Source: a virus. Taken from it: DNA of 64,000 bases. Of this stretch, positions 1-5,295 are shown in pieces (the stretch's first letter is position 1; every line of letters starts with the position of its first letter). The DNA lies in IMG/VR virus record IMGVR_UViG_3300028610_000426, positions 1 through 64,000 of that record; one strand, 5' to 3'. The notes beneath the pieces were generated by a model. It saw only the letters and a list, made by a program, of their open reading frames with translations. It had not been told where the DNA came from and ran no database searches. Made by a program: the position numbers and the translations under genes.

Positions 1-40
1 TACCATGAGTACGGTGGCCCTTTTTTATGGAGGTAGTGTC

Positions 41-217
41 ATGTTCAAGAAAAATAAGAATCCAGTATTCGAAGCCCGTGACCATCTGAAAGCGGCTATC
101 AAATGTATGAGACAAGTTGGAATGGATAAATGGGCCGCTAGAACTGAAAACATTTTACTTGACTTTGACAGACAAATAGTTAAACTTAAAAAGTATTCCG
201 GGATAGCTCAACGGTAG
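41..217 (+). CDS. Hypothetical protein, 58 aa, ending inside tRNA-Asn
   Basis: A short, basic and charged protein of unknown function. The ATG at 41 sits 8 bases behind a GGAGG site, which favours it over an upstream ATG at 5. The frame does not stop before the tRNA: it reads through the acceptor and D-stem of tRNA-Asn and ends at the TAG in the tRNA D-loop (215-217), so the last seven codons are tRNA sequence. RNase P cleavage at 197 would cut this message before its stop codon. No domain is recognised. Confidence 0.7.
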   Translation: MFKKNKNPVFEARDHLKAAIKCMRQVGMDKWAARTENILLDFDRQIVKLKKYSGIAQR

Positions 218-271
218 AGCCCCCGCCTGTTAAGCGGGTCGTTGTAGGTTCAAATCCTACTCCCGGAGCCA
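197..271 (+). tRNA. tRNA-Asn (GTT)
   Basis: Acceptor strands TCCGGGA and TCCCGGA pair, the D stem is GCTC/GAGC, the anticodon stem is CCCGC/GCGGG with loop CTGTTAA, and the T arm is GTAGG-TTCAAAT-CCTAC. The discriminator is G73 and CCA is encoded. The anticodon GTT reads AAC/AAT. The 5' third overlaps the coding region at 41-217. Confidence 0.96.
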
Positions 272-349
272 ATTTTGGGTGGAAGCCTTCGGGTCATGTG
301 GTGTTAGGGAAGAGCGGGAAGGCTCTGGGGATGAGACACTGCGGCATAT

Positions 350-423
350 AGACCTATGGTGTAAGGGTAGCACGGAAGGTTTTGGACCTTCTAGTTCTGG
401 TTCGACCCCAGATGGGTCTTCCA
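350..423 (+). tRNA. tRNA-Gln (TTG)
   Basis: Acceptor AGACCTA pairs with TGGGTCT, the anticodon stem is GAAGG/CCTTC with loop TTTTGGA, and the T arm is TCTGG-TTCGACC-CCAGA. CCA is encoded. The discriminator is T73, unlike the G73 usual in bacterial tRNA-Gln. The 78 bases between this gene and tRNA-Asn hold no gene, only a possible AGCCTTC/GAAGGCT stem. Confidence 0.93.
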
Positions 424-459
424 ATTTAACTCCACTCTGACGTGAAAGTGGAGTTAAAT
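424..459 (+). other. Perfect 13-bp hairpin directly after tRNA-Gln
   Basis: ATTTAACTCCACT (424-436) and AGTGGAGTTAAAT (447-459) form a perfect 13-bp stem with a 10-base loop, starting at the base after the tRNA CCA. There is no T-run after it, so a classical terminator is unlikely. An RNA-processing or 3'-end-protecting hairpin is possible. Similar hairpins lie near tRNAs at 12,223 and 15,426. Confidence 0.7.
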
Positions 460-480
460 TGAAATAAGTTATAACAAAGT

Positions 481-623
481 GGCCGTTTTGTGGTATAAAT
501 GAAGCCTGAGACTAAGGGAAGCGGCCAACGGCCCCACGTGAGTTTAGGTCGGTGACCCAATTAAGACCGATATTTGGATCACAATATGACCCATTTATTT
601 TGACGGCGGCATGGCCGCTTCCC
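481..623 (+). ncRNA. Candidate structured RNA or leader before the 642 gene
   Basis: This gene-free stretch contains GGGAAGCGGCC (516-526), which pairs perfectly with GGCCGCTTCCC (613-623), and GGCCGTT (481-487), which can pair with AACGGCC (527-533). The 3' arm ends 19 bases before the start of the downstream gene and 8 bases before its SD, so it could be a structured 5' leader. A separate RNA is equally possible. No known family is recognised. Confidence 0.45.
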
Positions 624-641
624 AGTCGCCAAGGAGATGTG

Positions 642-941
642 ATGAAAATACCGAAACATCTTGATATGGGATTGAACGAAACGTTTGCCAATCAGATTTA
701 TACCATTTTGGTTGAAGTCTGTGGAGCAAGGTCCAGCGAACGTTCCGCATTCGTTCATGAGATGGGAAGATTCGAACCAACCAACGAGTGGAGGTTCCAA
801 GGATGGTTGGGATTCGGCGGAAAATTCTGGCCGAAGGATTTTAGAGTGTCTGCTTACACAGAAGATATAGACGATGAAATGGCTGAAATCATCAAGGAAG
901 CGAACGAAAAATTAATAGAACTTTTAGACTTGACATCTTAA
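642..941 (+). CDS. Hypothetical protein, 99 aa
   Basis: The ATG at 642 lies six bases behind AAGGAG; an ATG at 552 in the same frame has no SD and falls inside the structured leader. The protein has an acidic C-terminal helix and a Trp/Gly-rich centre (WRFQGWLGFGGKFWP). I recognise no family. A sigma70-like promoter overlaps the 3' end of the gene and points towards tRNA-Cys. Confidence 0.75.
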   Translation: MKIPKHLDMGLNETFANQIYTILVEVCGARSSERSAFVHEMGRFEPTNEWRFQGWLGFGGKFWPKDFRVSAYTEDIDDEMAEIIKEANEKLIELLDLTS

Positions 942-957
942 GAAAAATAGTTATATT
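930..957 (+). promoter_or_regulatory. Sigma70-like promoter before tRNA-Cys and the RNA cluster
   Basis: TTGACA (930-935), a 16-base spacer and TATATT (952-957). The predicted start near 965 lies about 45 bases before tRNA-Cys and before the whole structured-RNA block. The same box pair recurs at 23,377, 23,576, 41,455, 47,208 and 49,695. Confidence 0.75.
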
Positions 958-1010
958 TGTATTGTAGCATTGATCTTTGAAAACTAAAGAGTAGTATGGA
1001 GTTCTGGCAA

Positions 1011-1084
1011 CACGGTGTAGCCAATCGGTTAGGCGCTGGATTGCAAATCCAGATAAGGGAGTTCAATTCTCCCCGCCGTGTCCA
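1011..1084 (+). tRNA. tRNA-Cys (GCA)
   Basis: Acceptor CACGGTG pairs with CGCCGTG with one wobble. The anticodon stem is CTGGA/TCCAG with loop TTGCAAA, and the T arm is GGGAG-TTCAATT-CTCCC. U73, the normal discriminator for tRNA-Cys, is followed by an encoded CCA. The ornate RNA region starts at the next base. Confidence 0.95.
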
Positions 1085-1085
1085 C

Positions 1086-1205
1086 CCTACCATGTAAAGA
1101 CCCCACTTCTTTGCTATCGTGGGCAGTACGCATAACGAGACGGCGTTTGAAGGGCTGTAGCAACCCGCTGGATTCCCACGGGAGGTCGGGTCTTTACATG
1201 GTAGG
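1086..1205 (+). ncRNA. Structured RNA domain A of the ornate RNA region
   Basis: CCTACCATGTAAAGACCC (1086-1103) pairs perfectly over 18 bp with 1188-1205 and encloses about 84 bases. There is no SD-led reading frame inside. The inner strand AAAGACCC can also pair with GGGTCTTT at 1281-1288 in domain B, suggesting an alternative fold or tertiary contact. It starts two bases after tRNA-Cys. Confidence 0.7.
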
Positions 1206-1221
1206 AATGGAAAGAATGTTA

Positions 1222-1604
1222 GGAAGCCAAGAACTGGTCGGTGACAGAATGCATCCCGCACAGGGTGTAATGTGGGCTGGTAGGGTCTTTGTAGGGAACT
1301 GCGGGGACTGCGCCGCCTTGGGTTATCCGGCCGCAAGCGAATCTCTGAAGAGTGTAACGCACAACGAACGGTCTCTCAAGTTCATCTCAAGGCTGGAGAC
1401 TTAGTAGTCTGGTCCCTTCGTAAACAGTCGATATGATATATCACTGGGTGTGCCGGGGGGTGCAAGTTTCGATCTTGCCAGTAGGGGTGCTTTAGTATGG
1501 GATGGCCATCCCGGAACAAGACCTTGAATCGTGGCGGAAAACACAAATCTAAGAAGAGCATGGGAACAATCCCAGAATGTTCCTCCGACCAGTTCTTGGT
1601 TTCC
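1222..1604 (+). ncRNA. Structured RNA domain B, closed by a 20-bp long-range stem
   Basis: Bases 1222-1241 and 1585-1604 pair over 20 bp with a single G-U wobble, closing a 343-base interior. Inside are local hairpins such as GGGATGGCCATCCC (1500-1513), TGGG/CCCA (1561-1574) and a T-arm-like GCAAG-TTTCGAT-CTTGC. Reading frames here lack SD sites and run across the stems. With the flanking domains it resembles the large ornate phage RNAs (GOLLD/ROOL type) in size and tRNA-adjacent position; this is inference from architecture, not sequence matching. Confidence 0.65.
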
Positions 1605-1617
1605 ATAAAAGTTATGG

Positions 1618-1852
1618 GGCTGGACAGAGCAATCAGTTTGAAGCTGATTGTCGAAAGTAGAAAACCGAGTGGTAAGGCCACCACAACGGAATGCTGGAGA
1701 GCGGAGCTATATGCCACCCACTGTCGGCCCAGCCAATTATGTTCCTGTACTAAGGATATATCGGGTCCACCGGAACCGTAAGGCACTTAGGGGTCTGCTA
1801 TCAAAGGCTATGCATGGCTGATGACAAGCTACCTTAGAGTCATACAGGAACA
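1618..1852 (+). ncRNA. Structured RNA domains C and D of the ornate RNA region
   Basis: GGCTGG (1618-1623) pairs with CCAGCC (1729-1734), enclosing a 7-bp hairpin CAATCAG/CTGATTG and a GTGG/CCAC hairpin. The next domain is closed by TGTTCCTGTA (1740-1749) with TACAGGAACA (1843-1852). It ends 10 bases before the initiator-like tRNA. With domains A and B the whole interval 1086-1852 is a run of closed RNA domains with no credible gene. Confidence 0.55.
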
Positions 1853-1861
1853 CCGTTTTAT

Positions 1862-1947
1862 AGCGGGATAGAGTAGTGGTCAAACTCACTGGGTTCATAT
1901 CCCAGCACCGAAAGGTAACGTCGGTTCAAATCCGACTCCCGCCACCA
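1862..1947 (+). tRNA. tRNA-Met (CAT), initiator-like, with enlarged variable arm
   Basis: Pairs 2-7 of the acceptor match but 1:72 is an A-C mismatch. The anticodon stem CTGGG/CCCAG carries three G-C pairs next to loop TTCATAT. The T arm GTCGG-TTCAAAT-CCGAC closely resembles bacterial fMet tRNA. These are initiator hallmarks. The variable region is 14 bases and can form ACC-GAAA-GGT, whereas Met tRNAs normally have about five bases. A73 and CCA are encoded. Confidence 0.88.
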
Positions 1948-1950
1948 AGT

Positions 1951-2072
1951 TTCAGAGTTGGTTTCTAACTGAGGGCAGGGTTAAGCCGGTTAGTGGGATA
2001 GCTTCCCACCTTATCTGAGTGCACCTTCTAGCCTAAAGAGACAGAAGGCCAGTGCTGGTAACCAACTTTGAA
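1951..2072 (+). ncRNA. Candidate structured RNA of about 122 nt
   Basis: TTCAGAGTTGGTT (1951-1963) pairs with AACCAACTTTGAA (2060-2072) over 13 bp with one wobble. Inside are GTGGGA/TCCCAC and CCTTCT/AGAAGG hairpins. It begins four bases after the tRNA-Met CCA. No reading frame with an SD is present and no known family is recognised. Confidence 0.6.
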
Positions 2073-2082
2073 TTTAATTTAT

Positions 2083-2211
2083 GTGGGAGTCATCCAAAAA
2101 GTGGGATACTGAGAGTAGGGACAGCAAATTACTGTCATGAAAGGAGTGTCTCTGGAATAGGAAGTAAGGGTTGGCCATTTTGCTAATGTGGGTTCGAACC
2201 CCACCTCCCAC
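2083..2211 (+). ncRNA. tRNA-like element with oversized centre, no CCA
   Basis: GTGGGAG (2083-2089) and CTCCCAC (2205-2211) form a perfect 7-bp acceptor-like stem. A canonical T arm (GTGGG-TTCGAAC-CCCAC, 2188-2204) and a 4-bp D-like arm (ATCC/GGAT, 2092-2107) are present. About 80 bases sit where an anticodon arm and variable loop should be, without a clear anticodon stem-loop. CCA is not encoded; CG and five Ts follow. It may be a tRNA-derived RNA, an intron-bearing tRNA, or a decayed gene. Confidence 0.6.
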
Positions 2212-2218
2212 CGTTTTT

Positions 2219-2377
2219 GAATCCATGTAGGCTCTCCAGCGGAGCAATACTATCCTACAATAAGGCGCTTTGTTGTAGGCCGTCCTAAACAATAGCAGGG
2301 GGTTGGAAGCTGGGCCTGTTAAAAAAGATGCTAACTTTTGCTTCCTTCAGTTTCGCTGGAGAAGCCTACATGGATTC
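2219..2377 (+). ncRNA. Candidate structured RNA closed by a 23-bp stem
   Basis: Bases 2219-2241 pair with 2354-2377 over 23 bp with one bulged A. Internal hairpins include CCTACAA/TTGTAGG and GGAAGC/GCTTCC. The long closed rod with an internal open region recalls 6S-type architecture, but I see no sequence basis for that name. It lies between the tRNA-like element and the tmRNA and contains no SD-led frame. Confidence 0.6.
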
Positions 2378-2390
2378 GGATTTACCTCAT

Positions 2391-2413
2391 GAATGTCTAT
2401 GCAGTAGACATTC
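2391..2413 (+). other. Perfect 9-bp hairpin before the tmRNA acceptor piece
   Basis: GAATGTCTA (2391-2399) and TAGACATTC (2405-2413) flank a five-base loop. It lies just before the acceptor half of the permuted tmRNA and may mark its 5' processing site. This placement is an inference. Confidence 0.5.
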
Positions 2414-2706
2414 AATCAATGTTGGTCGCCGTGGCTTCGGCCACAGAAGGTATACTGAAACGTTGTGGACCTGAGTTCGATTCTCAGCACCTCCACCCCT
2501 CTGTATCCTAGTGAGACGCTGACGCCTCATTAGCGGAGACTCAATAAGACTTCCGGGATATGGAGGGGTGGGGGTGAAATGGTTTCGACATGGCGGATGA
2601 GGTATGCTGGAAGACCCGTGGGTGGGCTGGCCCACGTTAATCAAGCCCACTCTTACAAGTGCCAACGCACCTGTAGAAATGGCCGCTTAGGTGGCTACGG
2701 GGTTGG
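2414..2706 (+). ncRNA. ssrA: Transfer-messenger RNA, circularly permuted (two-piece)
   Basis: tmRNA rescues ribosomes stalled on broken messages and tags the nascent peptide for proteolysis. The 3' acceptor half comes first: T arm CTGAG-TTCGATT-CTCAG (2471-2487), acceptor strand CACCTCC (2488-2494), A73 and C-rich end. After a 74-base intervening loop comes the 5' half: GGGGGTG (2570-2576), then GGTTTCGAC, the tmRNA D-loop signature. The two strands make a 7-bp acceptor stem with a G3-U70 wobble, the alanine identity pair. P2 forms from CATGGCG/CGTTGTG and GTATGC/GTATAC. An H-type pseudoknot (CGTGGG/CCCACG, TGGGCT/AGCCCA) precedes the resume codon. The tag frame stops in the loop of P5 (GCCGC-TTAG-GTGGC). 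The loop extends the acceptor helix by seven more pairs (ACCCCTC/GAGGGGT). Exact RNA ends are estimates. Confidence 0.93.
2661..2690 (+). other. tmRNA tag reading frame (ANAPVEMAA-stop)
   Basis: Nine sense codons from the GCC resume codon give A-N-A-P-V-E-M-A-A, followed by TAG at 2688-2690 within the P5 hairpin loop. The A-N start and A-A end match the pattern of bacterial ssrA degradation tags. The tag is short and has Met-Ala-Ala in place of the common Leu-Ala-Ala or Val-Ala-Ala. Confidence 0.9.
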
Positions 2707-2785
2707 GCCTCCTTCCTTATTATCCAATAGGAGGTGAAGTTTAGTCATGAAACATTATTATGCTCTTAACAAGGAGGAAAATATC

Positions 2786-3151
2786 ATGGAGCAAGTGAAG
2801 CAGTTGGTGGATGATGTTCTGGAAGAGAACACTGAATTAAAGGTGGTAGCTCTTGCAAACATTACGGAAGCTCTTGCAGAGACAGTTGAGGCTGTCACAG
2901 GATTTGGTGAGGTTTTGCCCCATCACGTCCGCAAGGCAATTGAACGGCCTTTGGGTCAGGTGAATTTTTTCATGAAAACGTATGAGAAAGCACGGGAAGA
3001 TGAAGTGCTTTCACCCCCAGAGGAAGAAGAATCCACGGAACCGACTGGGAGTGAAAATCTTCCCGGAGAGGGTAATGAGGAGGGTGGAAACCAGAACTCC
3101 AATCCTGATGATAAGGAGAGCGACCCTTCCTTACCAATGGGGGGAAACTAA
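2786..3151 (+). CDS. Hypothetical protein with acidic low-complexity tail, 121 aa
   Basis: The N-terminal 70 residues are predicted helical; the C-terminal 45 are rich in Glu, Pro, Gly, Asn and Asp and look disordered. ATG at 2786 follows AAGGAGG at an ideal distance. An in-frame ATG at 2747 also has GGAGG upstream but 12 bases away, so a 134-aa form is possible. It is the first coding gene after the tmRNA. No family is recognised. Confidence 0.75.
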   Translation: MEQVKQLVDDVLEENTELKVVALANITEALAETVEAVTGFGEVLPHHVRKAIERPLGQVNFFMKTYEKAREDEVLSPPEEEESTEPTGSENLPGEGNEEGGNQNSNPDDKESDPSLPMGGN

Positions 3152-3177
3152 ACCCCCTTTCATTAGGAGGTAGTATC

Positions 3178-3405
3178 ATGTCTGAAAAAGGTGCAACAGA
3201 CAAACAGCTTGCCAATGCCTATATCCTTACCAAGTTCAAGCATATCGAAGAGGGCTTCAGTGAAGAACTTCTTGCTGACTTGAACGGTGGCCGCCGTATG
3301 GCCGCCACCCGCAAGGAAAGGATTCGCCAACGAGTCGTTGACTGGTTGGATAAGAAAGGTAAGCCGTTGGGTGATTATCTTGTGAAGCAAGGTGTCACTC
3401 TGTAA
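3178..3405 (+). CDS. Hypothetical small basic protein, 75 aa
   Basis: ATG follows TAGGAGGTAG at good spacing. The protein is helical and rich in Arg/Lys in its middle (GGRRMAATRKERIRQR), which could bind nucleic acid. It lies 26 bases after the acidic-tail protein and is followed by a structured RNA. No family is recognised. Confidence 0.75.
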   Translation: MSEKGATDKQLANAYILTKFKHIEEGFSEELLADLNGGRRMAATRKERIRQRVVDWLDKKGKPLGDYLVKQGVTL

Positions 3406-3427
3406 AATGGGGCGTCTTTGGATGTCC

Positions 3428-3641
3428 CGTGATAGTGTGGAGCCATGGAGCGAATAAAAATGGCTTGCGGTGCTTGCTCTGCTTTCATCGCACATATTAA
3501 GAGCGCTCAGTGTTCCACCAAAATTAAATAAATTGGAGAGCTATCCCGGCCCAGAGCCGAAGTGCTGTCGGTGACCATACGGTAGACGGCAATTACTTAA
3601 ATAGGCGATGCTCCCCGGTGAGAATCCGGCACACTATCACG
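3428..3641 (+). ncRNA. Candidate structured RNA of about 214 nt before tRNA-Tyr
   Basis: CGTGATAGTGTG (3428-3439) and CACACTATCACG (3630-3641) pair perfectly over 12 bp. Inside are CCGG/CCGG, GCTGTC/GACGGC and other local hairpins. The closing stem ends nine bases before tRNA-Tyr. No SD-led frame is present, so this 245-base interval is best explained as RNA. Its family is unknown. Confidence 0.6.
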
Positions 3642-3650
3642 AACTTTTAT

Positions 3651-3741
3651 GGAGAGGTGGCAGAGTTTGGTTGATTGCGCCAGACTGTAAATCTGGTCCC
3701 ACTGGGTAAACACGGAGGTTCAAATCCTCCCCTCTCCACCA
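3651..3741 (+). tRNA. tRNA-Tyr (GTA)
   Basis: GGAGAGG pairs with CCTCTCC. The anticodon stem is CCAGA/TCTGG with loop CTGTAAA. A long variable arm typical of bacterial tRNA-Tyr is present (CCCACTGGG core), and the T arm is GGAGG-TTCAAAT-CCTCC. A73 and CCA are encoded. Confidence 0.96.
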
Positions 3742-3791
3742 CCATTCATTTACGTACTGTAACGAAAAGTGGTACTTTAGGAGAACGGTTC

Positions 3792-3995
3792 ATGCAAGAA
3801 GAGGTTAACATAATTCAGGGGGATAACCCCACTACATCAGAATTGGTTATTCATTGTTTAACCTGTGTGTTGGATTTTCAGTCTACTGCGGAAGCAGTTC
3901 AGCACATCAGGATGCATCAAAAAAGGGGGGATATCGTTCCCCCGGAAACAGCCGCCTTTTTTGAGGCGCAAGGACACTTTGAATTTATGAGATAA
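3792..3995 (+). CDS. Hypothetical C2H2-like small protein, 67 aa
   Basis: Start ATG 3792 is preceded by AGGAGAACGG. Residues HCLTC, followed about 15 residues later by HIRMH, make a C2H2-like zinc-finger arrangement. It fits between tRNA-Tyr and tRNA-Glu, stopping one base before the latter. Function is unknown. Confidence 0.7.
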   Translation: MQEEVNIIQGDNPTTSELVIHCLTCVLDFQSTAEAVQHIRMHQKRGDIVPPETAAFFEAQGHFEFMR

Positions 3996-3996
3996 T

Positions 3997-4072
3997 GGCC
4001 GCATCAGCTAACGGTTAGGCTATCAGGTTTTCACCCTGACAATCGTGGGTTCGATTCCCCGTGCGGTCACCA
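3997..4072 (+). tRNA. tRNA-Glu (TTC)
   Basis: GGCCGCA pairs with TGCGGTC with one wobble. The anticodon stem is TCAGG/CCTGA with loop TTTTCAC, and the T arm is GTGGG-TTCGATT-CCCCG. A73 and CCA are encoded. Confidence 0.94.
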
Positions 4073-4090
4073 ACTTTAAAAGGAGCAGTC

Positions 4091-4180
4091 ATGAAATGTC
4101 CGGCTTGTGGTTATCATGCAGTATGGTATAATAGTGATTACGAACGCCACGAATGTAATGACTGTGGTTGGCATAATTAA
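4091..4180 (+). CDS. Zinc-ribbon micro-protein, 29 aa
   Basis: ATG 4091 follows AAAAGGAG. The 29-residue product has CPAC near its start and CNDC near its end, making a minimal four-cysteine zinc ribbon. It ends directly before tRNA-Leu. Function is unknown; small ribbons of this kind recur through the window. Confidence 0.65.
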   Translation: MKCPACGYHAVWYNSDYERHECNDCGWHN

Positions 4181-4256
4181 GCGGGTGTGGCCGAACGGCA
4201 TAGGCGCTGGTCTTAGGAACCAGATTTTGTAGGTTCGACTCCTACCACCCGTACCA
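4181..4256 (+). tRNA. tRNA-Leu (TAG), short variable loop
   Basis: GCGGGTG pairs with CACCCGT. The anticodon stem is CTGGT/ACCAG with loop CTTAGGA, and the T arm is GTAGG-TTCGACT-CCTAC. A73 and CCA are encoded. The variable region is five bases (ATTTT), not the long arm expected in bacterial tRNA-Leu. Confidence 0.92.
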
Positions 4257-4275
4257 TTTTAAAAAGGAGGTTCAT

Positions 4276-4896
4276 GTGAAGTACGTATCGTTGGATATTG
4301 AGACTACCGGGCTTGACACGAAGTTGCATTCAGTTCTTTCCATCGGGGCCGTAATCGATGACCTTCAAAAGCCAGAGATTCCAGTGGAAGACCTTCCCCG
4401 AATACACATCCTTATACATTATGAGGAAATCACAGGAAGCCCAACGGCATTGGCTATGAACGCCGATCTCATCAAGCGTATTGAGAGACTGTCCAGATGG
4501 CATAACGAAGGTAGACTGGATGATTACCTTGAGGATTTTGAACAGTTCGTGAAAAGTCCTAAACAAGCTGGGGAAAACCTGAAGCAGTGGTTGGCTATAA
4601 ATCTACGACTTCCCTTGCCAGTGACGAACCCTAACCCCATTCCGATTATAGGAAAGAATGTGGGAACATTTGATGTTCCGTTTTTGGTCAATCAGTGTAA
4701 CGTTTCCCGGAGCACGTGGCATAGACGTGTCATGGACCCCACGACTCTCTGGATAGAGCCCACGGATGAAGTACCGCCGTCTCTGTTAGATTGTATGAAG
4801 AGAGCGGAGATTAAAGCTGGGACAATCCATGACGCCATTGAAGATGCGTGGAATACCATCCGGGTATTCCGGGCGGGACTGGCAAGGTTGAAGTAA
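4276..4896 (+). CDS. DEDDh-type 3'-5' exonuclease (DnaQ superfamily), 206 aa
   Basis: The protein should be a two-metal exonuclease acting on DNA or RNA ends. Motif I is at the N-terminus (LDIETTG, Asp7/Glu9), motif II is near residue 130 (NVGTFDVPFL), and motif III is HDAIEDAW with His and Asp spaced as in the DEDDh subgroup. It resembles the oligoribonuclease/DnaQ family, but the substrate cannot be set from sequence. Translation starts at GTG 4276 behind AAAGGAGG. The stop overlaps the next ATG by one base. Confidence 0.85.
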   Translation: MKYVSLDIETTGLDTKLHSVLSIGAVIDDLQKPEIPVEDLPRIHILIHYEEITGSPTALAMNADLIKRIERLSRWHNEGRLDDYLEDFEQFVKSPKQAGENLKQWLAINLRLPLPVTNPNPIPIIGKNVGTFDVPFLVNQCNVSRSTWHRRVMDPTTLWIEPTDEVPPSLLDCMKRAEIKAGTIHDAIEDAWNTIRVFRAGLARLK

Positions 4897-5222
4897 TGGG
4901 TATAGAAATTTGGAATGATAATTGGGATGTTGGCCGTGTTCGTGGATGTATTGAGACCCGGACATATAGGAATGGTAACAGGGATGACCTGATGGACACT
5001 TATCTGGATGGGACGGTGATTACTCCACACGGATACGTAGAGGTCATGGCCTATACTTACCCAAATTTCTCAGTGACCCGATTGGACTTTATCTGGAAAG
5101 GCCGGATGTATTCCCGGTCATTTCGGAGTAAGAGATACAGCAAGAGGTATTGCGTGACCCTTGCGAAAAAATTTGCGGAAGATGTTGTAGAAGGTAGCAT
5201 CCATGGGGATAATGGGCCTTGA
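4896..5222 (+). CDS. Hypothetical protein, 108 aa, ending inside tRNA-Ser
   Basis: Starts at ATG 4896 within the stop codon of the exonuclease gene, indicating coupled translation. The product is rich in Tyr, Arg and Trp. The last 11 codons lie within tRNA-Ser (from 5189), so tRNA processing would remove the stop codon. An earlier end is not available in this frame. No family is recognised. Confidence 0.65.
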   Translation: MGIEIWNDNWDVGRVRGCIETRTYRNGNRDDLMDTYLDGTVITPHGYVEVMAYTYPNFSVTRLDFIWKGRMYSRSFRSKRYSKRYCVTLAKKFAEDVVEGSIHGDNGP

Positions 5223-5272
5223 AAGCCTTGCCGGGGTTACACCCGAAGGTTCGATTCCTTTACCTTCTTCCA
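5189..5272 (+). tRNA. tRNA-Ser (TGA)
   Basis: AGAAGGT pairs with ACCTTCT. The anticodon loop is CTTGAAA in an imperfect stem (one T-T mismatch at the base). The long variable arm CGGG/CCCG supports serine, and the T arm is GAAGG-TTCGATT-CCTTT. CCA is encoded; discriminator T73 is unusual for serine. The 5' 34 bases are also coding sequence. Confidence 0.87.
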
Positions 5273-5295
5273 CCTTTAACTGGAGGTAGTTTGAA

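Noticed and set aside
938-1786. Reading frames of 94-134 codons on both strands in the ornate RNA region
   Set aside because: They lack SD sites, run across perfect long-range stems, and no composition or overlap pattern supports translation.
1086-1852. RNase P RNA or group I intron
   Set aside because: I could not find the conserved RNase P blocks nor paired P/Q/R/S elements with flanking exons of one gene, although a covariance scan is needed to close this.
2219-2377. Naming the 23-bp-stem RNA as 6S RNA
   Set aside because: Only the general rod shape is similar; no conserved promoter-mimic bubble or sequence could be shown.
2747-2785. Separate upstream peptide before the 2,786 gene
   Set aside because: The ATG at 2747 is in frame with the downstream gene without a stop, so it is at most an alternative start.
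4896-5222. Shortening the gene to end before tRNA-Ser
   Set aside because: There is no earlier stop in frame, so the overlap must be accepted if the gene is real.
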